IMG/VR virus record: IMGVR_UViG_3300005563_000087 | Coordinates: 1 to 28,687 of that record | DNA from: a virus | Direction: 5' to 3' (one strand) | DNA length: 28,687 bases | Shown here: piece after piece, positions 14,614 to 21,914 of the stretch | Position numbering within the stretch: position 1 is the stretch's first letter | Layout: each line of letters begins with the position of its first letter | Notes under the pieces: generated by a model | The model's input: only the letters and a program-made list of their open reading frames with translations | Database searches by the model: none | What the model was told of the DNA's origin: nothing | Position numbers and translations under genes: made by a program

Positions 14614-14942
14614 GTTATCGCATCCCGGCGCAGAACATTCCTGTTACATCGAATCCGATGGGAAGTGAGTGGTATCGCTATTTCAGCAAGCAATATTCGC
14701 AGCTGGGAGGTCAGGGCGCTGCACTTAAAGTTGTAACGCCTACTGCTTCCCCGTGTGTGTATCAGGCTCCATCGAATGGCTCGTTGATCGTCTCTGGCGG
14801 AACGGTGAGCCAGATCGCATTCAGTCGCGACGGATCTACTTATTACTCGACAGGACAGACGGCGGGAATGTTTCCAATGTTTTCTCTCGATTACATCAAA
14901 ATCACCTACACGGTCATCCCTACTGTCGTGTTTGCTCCTTAG
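14610..14942 (+). CDS. Small tail-region protein of unknown function (110 aa)
   Basis: ATG 14610 overlaps the gp10-like stop (ATGA). The product is RIPAQNIPVTSNPMGSEWYRYFSKQYSQLG followed by a beta-rich half (GSLIVSGGTVSQIAFSRDG, FPMFSLDYIKITYTVIP). The W-Y-R-Y-F segment near residue 21 is seen in small phage proteins that follow tail hub genes. In P22 the needle gene follows gp10, but this protein lacks the long coiled coil of a needle. A tail-tip or virion-associated role is possible; nothing more can be said. Confidence 0.65.
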   Translation: MSYRIPAQNIPVTSNPMGSEWYRYFSKQYSQLGGQGAALKVVTPTASPCVYQAPSNGSLIVSGGTVSQIAFSRDGSTYYSTGQTAGMFPMFSLDYIKITYTVIPTVVFAP

Positions 14943-14951
14943 AGGAACGCC

Positions 14952-15290
14952 ATGGCTTCCAAGAAATTTCACTTTGTATCAGCGGCGAATACAACTCCGG
15001 TGCAGATCTGTTCTGCAAGCGGCGTTACCATCACCGGTTGGAACCTAAACAACGTCAATGCTGCAGCTCGCTATGTAAAGCTGTATGACTCAGATATTGC
15101 GCCAACGGTTGGAACGACTGTCCCGACTCTCACTATTGTCATTCTCGCAACCAATGGCAAGGAACAGGAATACGCAAGCGGCCCGAGCTTTTCGAAAGGA
15201 TTATGGATAGCTGTGACCAACCTGGCGGCAGATACCGACAACACCGCGCCCGGTGCTGGTGATGTCATTGCGAATATTTTCTTTGAATGA
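14952..15290 (+). CDS. Single beta-domain virion protein (112 aa)
   Basis: AGAGGAAC just before the ATG is a good ribosome binding site. The whole protein corresponds to the last 110 residues of the 360-aa virion protein at 9478-10560. Shared features are NAAARY (residues 36-41 here), the following strand ending in V-x-T or V-T-M with GTT, a central I-V-I or F-V-I strand, and a G-x-x-I/V near the end. It is thus a free copy of that domain, likely a small beta-sandwich. Its partners are unknown. It precedes the sulfotransferase/hydroxylase pair and overlaps it by four bases. Confidence 0.68.
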   Translation: MASKKFHFVSAANTTPVQICSASGVTITGWNLNNVNAAARYVKLYDSDIAPTVGTTVPTLTIVILATNGKEQEYASGPSFSKGLWIAVTNLAADTDNTAPGAGDVIANIFFE

Positions 15291-15802
15291 AGTTTTTCAT
15301 TTTCTCATTGCCGCGCTCAAGAAGCGCGTGGCTGTCTTTGTTTCTATCGAGTGCCGATAGCTTTTGTTTCCATGAACCGCTAGGGGATGAAGTAAGCCTC
15401 GTGGATCGTATGGCCGCGCGTCCCGAACCGGTCGTTGGCGCCATCGATACCGGTGCATATCGCAGCTATGAAGCGGTATTAGAAATGTTGCCGGATGCGC
15501 ACTATTTCATGCTGTATCGAGATCCTGTGGAGATTCAGCGCTCAAGTGACAAGTTCGGCGTAACGTTCGATGCGCGCAAGGAATACGAACGGCTATGCGA
15601 TATCCCTGTAGCTCACACGATCTATGCAAATGGATTAAACGATGTGGATTACCTAGAGTCTCTCTGGGTGGCAATCGTTGGAACTCCATTCGATAGAGAG
15701 CGAGCGGCACTTATGACAGAGATGCATATTGAGCGCGACGTATATAGATATTTCAGCAATCGTCCACATCTTCGGAATCCGCTAAGTGCAAGCTGGAATT
15801 GA
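15287..15802 (+). CDS. Short sulfotransferase-like protein
   Basis: The 171-aa product opens with FFIFSLPRSRSAWLSLFLS (residues 3-21), the 5'-phosphosulfate-binding loop of PAPS-dependent sulfotransferases (typically LPRSGSTWL). YRDPVEIQRSSDKFG at 77-91 matches the 3'-phosphate-binding motif (R-D-P-x-x-x-x-x-S). HEP at 29-31 fits the usual segment after the first helix. It is much shorter than bacterial sulfotransferases (about 250-300 aa), so the acceptor-binding part is minimal or the protein acts with a partner. It starts in an ATGA overlap and overlaps the hydroxylase-like gene by 17 bases. The substrate could be a virion protein or a host surface glycan; neither is shown. Activity is inferred from the two motifs. 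Confidence 0.75.
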   Translation: MKFFIFSLPRSRSAWLSLFLSSADSFCFHEPLGDEVSLVDRMAARPEPVVGAIDTGAYRSYEAVLEMLPDAHYFMLYRDPVEIQRSSDKFGVTFDARKEYERLCDIPVAHTIYANGLNDVDYLESLWVAIVGTPFDRERAALMTEMHIERDVYRYFSNRPHLRNPLSASWN

Positions 15803-16340
15803 GCTTCTGCCCTATCGGTTCGATGTCGAGCCACTAAAAATGGAACTTGATGCTCATCCTGAATTGTGGGATGACTTTGACTTGCGGACGAATCACCCGC
15901 AATCACCGCATCGTGAACTCTCGGATATCTTTGTCCGCTACAACGCTCGCGAGAACTACGCTGGGGATCGGCACGCATTCAACGACGAGCACACGCCTGT
16001 ATGGTGGACATCGGCTGAAGTTTTGCCGAGTGCAAAGCGCATTGCGCTTGAGCTTCAGGAGAAGATCGGCGGAGCGCTCGGAATGGTATTAATCACCAAA
16101 ATCCCAGCGCATACGAAGTGCTATGAGCATATTGATATCGGCTGGCACGCGCGCACCTATCAGAAGTATGCGGTGCAGATTACAGCGGCACAGAAGCAAG
16201 CGTTTCATGTCGAGGGCATTGCTTTATCGGCGCGTCCTGGCTCTGTGTATTGGTTCGATAATTCCAGATTGCATTGGGTCATCAATGATTCGGACGAGGA
16301 TCGCATGACACTTATTATTTGCATTGCAGGAGAGCAGTAA
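15786..16340 (+). CDS. Aspartyl/asparaginyl beta-hydroxylase-like 2-oxoglutarate dioxygenase
   Basis: The 184-aa protein has the layout of the Asp/Asn beta-hydroxylase (Asp_Arg_Hydrox) branch of cupin-fold iron dioxygenases. H115-x-D117 lies in CYEHIDIGWHA, and a second His (H163) in SRLHWVINDSDEDR is followed by R173, a likely 2-oxoglutarate anchor. GSVYWFDN at 152-159 matches the strand before the distal His. The start is GTG 15786, inside the sulfotransferase-like gene; no better start is available. The product probably uses Fe(II), oxygen and 2-oxoglutarate. The target is unknown; coupling to the sulfotransferase-like gene and position among tail genes suggest a shared target made late in infection. 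The stop overlaps the next ATG (TAATG). Confidence 0.78.
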   Translation: MQAGIELLPYRFDVEPLKMELDAHPELWDDFDLRTNHPQSPHRELSDIFVRYNARENYAGDRHAFNDEHTPVWWTSAEVLPSAKRIALELQEKIGGALGMVLITKIPAHTKCYEHIDIGWHARTYQKYAVQITAAQKQAFHVEGIALSARPGSVYWFDNSRLHWVINDSDEDRMTLIICIAGEQ

Positions 16341-17401
16341 TGCCAGTGGGCTGGGTTGCGGCTGGTGCGGCAGTACTAGGTGCAGGCGCATCCATCTATT
16401 CATCTAATCAGGCTGCCAATGCTCAAGAAGGAGCTGCCAATCGGGCTAGCAATACGCAACAGGGAATGTTCAATTACTCTGCCGCGTTACAGCGACCTTT
16501 CGTGGTTCAGGGACAAGCCGCAAGCTCTGCGCTCTCACAATTGCTTGGACTTGGTAATCCCCAGGATTCTGCGCAGAACGCGCAGGTGAATGATTTGTTC
16601 ACTGGCGTCAATGGCGTTCCGACAATGAATCCATCGCTGTATAACAGCGACCCAGCATACAAATATGCATGGGATACAGTGCTGGCGCGGCATCAGCAGC
16701 AGTTCGGGACGGGTTACACATCCCGTTCAGATCCGTCATCGCTTGCCACTCAGCTTGAGCAAGCGATGTCTCAGTACCATCAACAAAACCCAACTTCTAG
16801 TGGTGGTAATACAAATTCCGGCTGGACAATGAGTCCAGATGGAACGATGCATCAAATGCTCACGGCTGGTGGACCAAGCGCCCCATCCGGTACGCCTGGC
16901 GGCGTTTCTGGAACTGGACTCCCAGCCGGTTACTTGACCCAATTATTCGGACCTCAGCAGTTTCTTCAGAACGTAGATCCCGGTTATGGATTCAGATTGC
17001 AGCAGGGTAATACGGCACTCACAAATAGCGCTGCGGCCTCGACCGGCTCGATGTCGGGCGCAGCCATCAAGTCGCTGCTTGGCTACAACCAGGACTATGC
17101 ATCTGGTGAATACAACAACGCGTTCAATCGCTTTGAAACGCAGCAAGGCAATATCTTCCAGCGGCTCTCTGACATCGCCAATCGCGGCCAGAATGCAGCG
17201 GCTGGCGTAGGTCAGCAGGCGGTGAATACTGGCGCGAATATCGGTGCCAACATCGTTGGTGCCGGCAATGCACGCGCGGGTGCTGATGTAGCGACTGGAA
17301 ATGCAATAGGTCAGTTGGGTAGCAATCTTGCGACTTACTCGTATCTGAATCAGATCATGAAACAGCCAACTTCTACAGTAGCTGCAACGGGTAATACCTA
17401 A
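16340..17401 (+). CDS. Ejection / internal virion protein 1 (membrane-interacting N-terminus)
   Basis: ATG 16340 follows AGGAG by seven bases and overlaps the previous stop (TAATG); an earlier in-frame start at 16319 has no support. The product is 353 aa. It begins VGWVAAGAAVLGAGASIYSS, a Gly/Ala-rich hydrophobic segment followed by an Ala/Gln/Asn-rich helix (NQAANAQEGAANRASNTQQG). This is the common start of phage DNA-ejection proteins. Gly/Gln/Ser-rich stretches fill the middle and Ala/Gly repeats (NTGANIGANIVGAGNARAG) the end. It lies first of three such genes in the order of P22 genes 7, 20 and 16, and is likely packaged and injected with the DNA. Confidence 0.75.
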   Translation: MPVGWVAAGAAVLGAGASIYSSNQAANAQEGAANRASNTQQGMFNYSAALQRPFVVQGQAASSALSQLLGLGNPQDSAQNAQVNDLFTGVNGVPTMNPSLYNSDPAYKYAWDTVLARHQQQFGTGYTSRSDPSSLATQLEQAMSQYHQQNPTSSGGNTNSGWTMSPDGTMHQMLTAGGPSAPSGTPGGVSGTGLPAGYLTQLFGPQQFLQNVDPGYGFRLQQGNTALTNSAAASTGSMSGAAIKSLLGYNQDYASGEYNNAFNRFETQQGNIFQRLSDIANRGQNAAAGVGQQAVNTGANIGANIVGAGNARAGADVATGNAIGQLGSNLATYSYLNQIMKQPTSTVAATGNT

Positions 17402-18894
17402 TGCCCATCGACGGCTCTATCCCGCTACAGGCGCATGCTCCGAGCGCTGGCGATACGCTGCAGAATATCTCTTCGCTCCTTGGCATTAAGCGGCAGCAGC
17501 AGGTATTGCAGACTGGACAGTATCAACAGCAAACCGAACAGGCTGGCGCTCAACAGGCACAGCAGGATATGCAGGAGCGAAATGCCGCAACCTCGATTCT
17601 TCAGAATCCTCAGCAATATGGGATCTTGGATGAAAACGGCGTCATTGATCCAGCGAAAGCCATTCCTCTAATCCAGAAGGCTGCACCCAAGACCAACGGT
17701 CTTTATGTTGCGCCTATTATGCAAGGATTTAAGGCGCAGCTTGAAGTAAGTAAGGCCGCGCAAGATCTAAACCGCTCTATGCGGGAGGATGCAAATTCAG
17801 CACTTTCATCGGTGGCAACAAACCAAAAAGCAACCTATGGAGATATCGTTGATGCTGCTGATTTGCTGAAAGAACAGAATCCAAAATCAGCGAAGTTCGT
17901 CGATGCGATGCTGTCGCATTTAAACCCGCAAGAGCCAATGGAGGTGACAAAGCAGAAGCTTATCAGCTTCGGTCGTGTCATTCTGCCGCCATCATCAACT
18001 GTTGGTCCGCAGGGGCTTGCCACGCCGCAAACTGCTAGCATCGACACTGGCGCTTCGATTCAACCTGGTGCGGTTCAGCCTCAAACCGGCGCATTTACTC
18101 CATCAGGATCGCCAATCAAGAAAGAATTGCCACCGCTTACGCCTGGCGTACTTACCGATGCAAATGGTCGCCAATTTAGGCTCGATCCAAACACCAATAC
18201 AGTGGCTCCGATCGGCGAGGGTACATCCCCTAAGCAAACGTCGACCGCGCCGCGCTTTGTGCAAAAGACTGCAGATCAAGAACAAGTCACACATAACATT
18301 GAGAGCGCTCGCCAGGCTGGCGATCAAGTTGGCCTAAACTCGCACATCAACGATCAGTTGTTGAAGCTCTCGAAAGATACGGCGACAGGTCCAGGCACTG
18401 AAACCTGGCACCACGTGATGGGCGCTTTGGGCGCGCCATTCGGCACGAACGCATCGTCTGACTATCAAACGATCGGCGCCTATCTCGATCGCCAAGCGGC
18501 GATCAATGCAACCGCGATGGGACTGCCGAATACCAACGCCGGCATGGCGAGCTCGCAGAGTCTCACCGGCAACACTGGGTACACGCCGAAAGCATTGCAG
18601 ACCAAGATCATATTGGGCGATGCATTAAATACGGCTGCTGGTCAGTTCCGTAAGGGACTGGATAGAGCTGTGGGCGTTGGTTCTAATCAAGATGCTAGCA
18701 AGTATCAAGCCTTCCGGAGCGCATGGGCTGAGAACTTCGACCCGCGTATTTTTATGGTGGAAAATGCGATTAAGCGCGGCGATACAGAGGAGCTTGCCAT
18801 ACTCAAGAAAGATATCGGACCGAAGGCGATGGCAGATCTCAAGAAAAAGAGCGCCAATTTGCGCAAGCTTGAGAATGGCGAGTTGCCAGAATGA
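17401..18894 (+). CDS. Ejection / internal virion protein 2
   Basis: A 497-aa protein starting in a TAATG overlap. The N-terminal part is a Gln-rich helix (LLGIKRQQQVLQTGQYQQQ, QAGAQQAQQDMQERNAA) likely to form a coiled coil. The middle, residues about 195-300, is Pro/Thr-rich and disordered (TPQTASIDTGASIQPG). The C-terminal part is helical (QTKIILGDALNTAAGQFRKG, DASKYQAFRSAWAENFDPRI, TEELAILKKDIGPKAM). Composition, length and order match P22 gp20-like ejection proteins, which pass into the host with the DNA. There is no lysozyme or peptidase motif that I can see. Confidence 0.72.
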   Translation: MPIDGSIPLQAHAPSAGDTLQNISSLLGIKRQQQVLQTGQYQQQTEQAGAQQAQQDMQERNAATSILQNPQQYGILDENGVIDPAKAIPLIQKAAPKTNGLYVAPIMQGFKAQLEVSKAAQDLNRSMREDANSALSSVATNQKATYGDIVDAADLLKEQNPKSAKFVDAMLSHLNPQEPMEVTKQKLISFGRVILPPSSTVGPQGLATPQTASIDTGASIQPGAVQPQTGAFTPSGSPIKKELPPLTPGVLTDANGRQFRLDPNTNTVAPIGEGTSPKQTSTAPRFVQKTADQEQVTHNIESARQAGDQVGLNSHINDQLLKLSKDTATGPGTETWHHVMGALGAPFGTNASSDYQTIGAYLDRQAAINATAMGLPNTNAGMASSQSLTGNTGYTPKALQTKIILGDALNTAAGQFRKGLDRAVGVGSNQDASKYQAFRSAWAENFDPRIFMVENAIKRGDTEELAILKKDIGPKAMADLKKKSANLRKLENGELPE

Positions 18895-20861
18895 GCGATC
18901 CCCGCGAGGACTTCTTCTCTACTGAAGAAGTTCCAGCATCTCGTGATGACTTCTTCGCCGCTCCTCCCGCTCCTGTTGTAGTGGCGAAAACGCTCCCGGA
19001 TGGCCGGCCGTCGACTGGATGGCCCGGTGAAGCTGAGATGGAGCGCACACGCAATCCCACTGATGATGACACACCGATCGGTGCGGCTATTGCGCATGTC
19101 GTCAAAGGCACTGCAGCCGGAATTGTGGGAGGCTATCGAGGACTATATGACCTAGCAACCGGCAAAGGCGCAGAACATGCGGCCAGTGATGTTGAGGCAA
19201 CGCATGATCGTATGGCCTATCGCCCGGCTGGCAGGGCGGCTGAGGTAACAACGAAGGTCCTCGATTCTCCATGGAACCCGCTCAACTGGCCGGATGTCGC
19301 CGGCCAGAAATTGGGCGATGCCTCGGAGAGGTTAGGATTGCCGCCGATTGTCTCAACCGCCGCTCGAGTCGCGCCCGATGCCATTGCGGCTTTCTACGGA
19401 ATGCGCCGCGGCAGTAAGGCCATGCAAGATGAGCCGGCAGCCCCAGTAGAAGAGCCTCTCTATGCTAAGCCTGGCGATGTTCCTGTGCCCGAGACGGCTG
19501 GAGCGCCCAATGCACCCTTCGCTGAACCTGCGATTGCCGAGGCCGGCAGCGCGCTTGATTCAGCCGAGCAATTACGGCGCACGCGTGTATTGCATGAAAT
19601 AGGACTTGATGAGCTTCCGCATAGACAGAGCGCTGTGACTGGTGATCCGCTCGCCGCGGCCACTGACTATGAGCTCACCAAGCTAGACACCGAGCCTGGC
19701 AGATTTGCAAAAGGACTGCTCGATAACGAACGCAATGCCTTGCGCAATTACGCAGCGCAGACCGTGGAGAAAACCGGCGGCATTGCCGGAGATACGCAAA
19801 GTGAAACCATTGCACGCGGTGAATCCGTCACGGGTGCCTTGGAGTCACTCTCGGAAAACTACAATAAGCGTATAGGTGATCTCTATAAGGCCGCAGATCA
19901 GCGCGCTCAGGGAGTTCCTACAGAGCTTAAAAGCTTCCAGGAAATACTCGGCGATGATTCCCTGATGACCAATCAGGACCGTTTAGGGCTACGTTCTGGT
20001 CTCAATGCCTACCTTAAGAAACTTAAGGTGGTTGATGAAAACGGTAATGTGACGGCAAGCATTCAGCAGGCCGAGACCATTCGAAAATATTTAAATGATG
20101 AGTGGTCGCCGCAGAACTCCAAGCTAGTCTCTAAGCTCAAGAATGCATTGGATGATGATGTCACCAAAGATGCGGGCTCTGATATCTATCAATCGGCGCG
20201 TCAGTTGCGTACTGAGCGCGGTGCCACTTTGGATAACCCCAAAGGGATTGCGAGACTCATCGATAGTAGCGGACCGAATGGCATCAATCGCACGGTATCA
20301 TCCGATAAGGTTATGCAAACGCTTGAGACCATGCCGCCAGAGCAACTTGAGCACGTCATGACAACCCTGCGCGGCGTAAAGGGAGAGCTTGAGCCACAAG
20401 CACAAGATGCGCTCTCTGCTATTCAGTCGCACTTTGCGCAACGTCTGCATAACATTGGCGAGAGCCAGCAGACGCAATGGAATAGCAAAGGTGTCAATCA
20501 GTTCCTAAAGGGCAACAGTGCCAGACTCAATGTTGTATTTGCAGATAAGCCGGAATTACTGAATCGGCTCTACACGCTAAATGAAGCTGGAAAATTGCTG
20601 CGCGTACCTGCTGGCTATCCTGGCGCATACGCACAAGCTATAAACCTGAGCAAAACTGGCGCAGTGCCTAGCTATCTGCATCGCGGAATTGCAATGGGTG
20701 GCAGCGCAGTAGGCGGTTGGCTTGGCGGTCCAGGAGGCGCATCGCTAGGAGCGGCGGCGGGAGATGTTGCCGGCGCTCGGATTGCAAAAGGAATGGCTAA
20801 TAAGGCCGCGATGAAAGCTGCTCAATCGCGCGCAGTCATGCCAGAAACGCCGCAGCCTTAA
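18891..20861 (+). CDS. Ejection / internal virion protein 3 (largest)
   Basis: A 656-aa protein, close to P22 gp16 (609 aa) in size and order, starting in an ATGA overlap. It opens with two copies of an acidic DDFF/EDFF element (REDFFSTEEV, RDDFFAAPP), common at the start of large internal virion proteins. A Gly/Ala region (AHVVKGTAAGIVGGYRGLYD) near 70-90 could insert in membranes. Long helical stretches follow. Residues near 605-640 are a Gly/Ala-rich tail (GIAMGGSAVGGWLGGPGG, ASLGAAAGDVAGARIAKG). It is expected to form part of the trans-envelope conduit. No catalytic motif is visible. Confidence 0.75.
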   Translation: MSDPREDFFSTEEVPASRDDFFAAPPAPVVVAKTLPDGRPSTGWPGEAEMERTRNPTDDDTPIGAAIAHVVKGTAAGIVGGYRGLYDLATGKGAEHAASDVEATHDRMAYRPAGRAAEVTTKVLDSPWNPLNWPDVAGQKLGDASERLGLPPIVSTAARVAPDAIAAFYGMRRGSKAMQDEPAAPVEEPLYAKPGDVPVPETAGAPNAPFAEPAIAEAGSALDSAEQLRRTRVLHEIGLDELPHRQSAVTGDPLAAATDYELTKLDTEPGRFAKGLLDNERNALRNYAAQTVEKTGGIAGDTQSETIARGESVTGALESLSENYNKRIGDLYKAADQRAQGVPTELKSFQEILGDDSLMTNQDRLGLRSGLNAYLKKLKVVDENGNVTASIQQAETIRKYLNDEWSPQNSKLVSKLKNALDDDVTKDAGSDIYQSARQLRTERGATLDNPKGIARLIDSSGPNGINRTVSSDKVMQTLETMPPEQLEHVMTTLRGVKGELEPQAQDALSAIQSHFAQRLHNIGESQQTQWNSKGVNQFLKGNSARLNVVFADKPELLNRLYTLNEAGKLLRVPAGYPGAYAQAINLSKTGAVPSYLHRGIAMGGSAVGGWLGGPGGASLGAAAGDVAGARIAKGMANKAAMKAAQSRAVMPETPQP

Positions 20862-20983
20862 ATGTCTCCCATGTCTTTTCTACGAAGTGCTTTCTTTAGA
20901 AAGCGCTTAAAGGCTCGCTTTGGCTCACCGATTCGTCGGGAGACACCGAGCATGTATCCCAGCAGGTAAAGAATTCCGCCCAT
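20858..20983 (-). CDS. Candidate small membrane/basic protein on the reverse strand (41 aa)
   Basis: On the - strand an ATG at 20983 opens a 41-residue frame that fills the gap between the last ejection gene and the first tail fibre gene. It ends four bases inside the upstream gene. The protein has a hydrophobic N-terminus (GGILYLLGYMLGVS) and a Lys/Arg-rich helix (KRAFKRFLKKALRRK), a plausible small membrane-anchored protein. No clear Shine-Dalgarno site precedes it. A 35-aa + strand frame (20862-20969) competes for the same bases. In P22, oppositely oriented regulatory genes lie at this same place, between gene 16 and the tailspike. Confidence 0.4.
   Translation of the reverse strand: MGGILYLLGYMLGVSRRIGEPKRAFKRFLKKALRRKDMGDI
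20885..20908. repeat. Near-perfect inverted repeat (hairpin)
   Basis: AAGTGCTTTC and GAAAGCGCTT pair over ten bases (one G-T) around a TTTA loop. It lies in the gap between ejection and tail fibre genes, inside the candidate reverse-strand ORF. No T-run follows on either strand, so it is not an obvious terminator; a protein-binding site, RNA-processing site or chance structure are the alternatives. Confidence 0.55.
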
Positions 20984-20987
20984 TTAA

Positions 20988-21914
20988 ATGACCACTGAAA
21001 CGCTTGCACCACAACCAAAGTTACGCTTTACCGACAACAACAACAACCCGCTCGTGTCCGGCAAGCTTTTTACCTATCAGGCCGGGTCAACGACAAAGCT
21101 TACAACTTATACAGACTCAACAGGACTGACGCCAAATTCGAACCCAATCGTGTTGGATTATCGAGGCGAATGTAACTGCTGGATTCCGCCTAATACCGCC
21201 TACAAGTTCACGCTATCGCCTTCCACCGACACCGATCCACCGACCAATCCTATATGGACGGTTGACAATCTCGCAAGCTCGCAGCTTATCTCTCTATATG
21301 GTGGCGTCGATACTGGGATCGCTAATGCATATGTAATTACCTTTGCTGCCAACTTTTCTGCCTACACAGATGGAATAGTCATTATTTGGATTCCATCGCA
21401 TACAAATACAAGCGCCTCTACGATCAACGTCAATTCTCTTGGGGCTGTCAGTATTTTGAATGGCGACGGAAGTGCTCTAATTGCTAATGAATTGGTAGCG
21501 AATCAGCCAATACAGATGTTTTATAAAGCAGGTTTTTTCTATCTCCTGACTCCATCGATTACTAAGGGATCATTTGTTGCGACTTCATCTGATTTTACGG
21601 TTTCGGTGAACACCACTGTATTTTGGATTAAGGTTGGAAATATCGTCTTCATGACGGTCGCATTCTTCTCAGGGACGAGCAACAACATTTTCCTCAGTTT
21701 AGGCGGAATCCCTGCATATTTGTTGCCCTTGAGTACATCTGGGGTCATCAGTATTCCATGTCTCACTGATGGTGGGGCAAATCTGTTCTCTGGAGCTGGA
21801 GTACAGATTACGACAACAACAATATCGTTTACCAAGAACTGCAATCCAGGTGGATTCACAAACACTGGAACAAAAGGATTGCCGTTTACAATTTCGTTTT
21901 CATATTCGGTATGA
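20988..21914 (+). CDS. Short tail fibre protein (shares anchor and tip domain with next gene)
   Basis: The 308-aa product begins with a virion-anchor domain of about 190 residues: LRFTDNNNNPLVSGKLFTYQ, then NSNPIVLDYRGECNCWIPPN and [15 protein letters not shown]. The same features in the same order start the following 736-aa protein. The C-terminal 95 residues (FWIKVGNIVFMTVAF, SLGGIPAYLLPLS, GGFTNTGTKGLPFTISFSY) also match the end of that protein ([29 protein letters not shown]). There is no beta-helix between, so this is a fibre without depolymerase. Both would attach to the tail through the same anchor. The stop overlaps the next ATG (ATGA). Confidence 0.78.
   Translation: MTTETLAPQPKLRFTDNNNNPLVSGKLFTYQAGSTTKLTTYTDSTGLTPNSNPIVLDYRGECNCWIPPNTAYKFTLSPSTDTDPPTNPIWTVDNLASSQLISLYGGVDTGIANAYVITFAANFSAYTDGIVIIWIPSHTNTSASTINVNSLGAVSILNGDGSALIANELVANQPIQMFYKAGFFYLLTPSITKGSFVATSSDFTVSVNTTVFWIKVGNIVFMTVAFFSGTSNNIFLSLGGIPAYLLPLSTSGVISIPCLTDGGANLFSGAGVQITTTTISFTKNCNPGGFTNTGTKGLPFTISFSYSV

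Noticed and set aside
20862-20969. 35-aa + strand frame directly after the last ejection gene
   Set aside because: No ribosome binding site and no recognisable pattern; kept only as the competitor of the reverse-strand frame, which has a clearer hydrophobic/basic layout.
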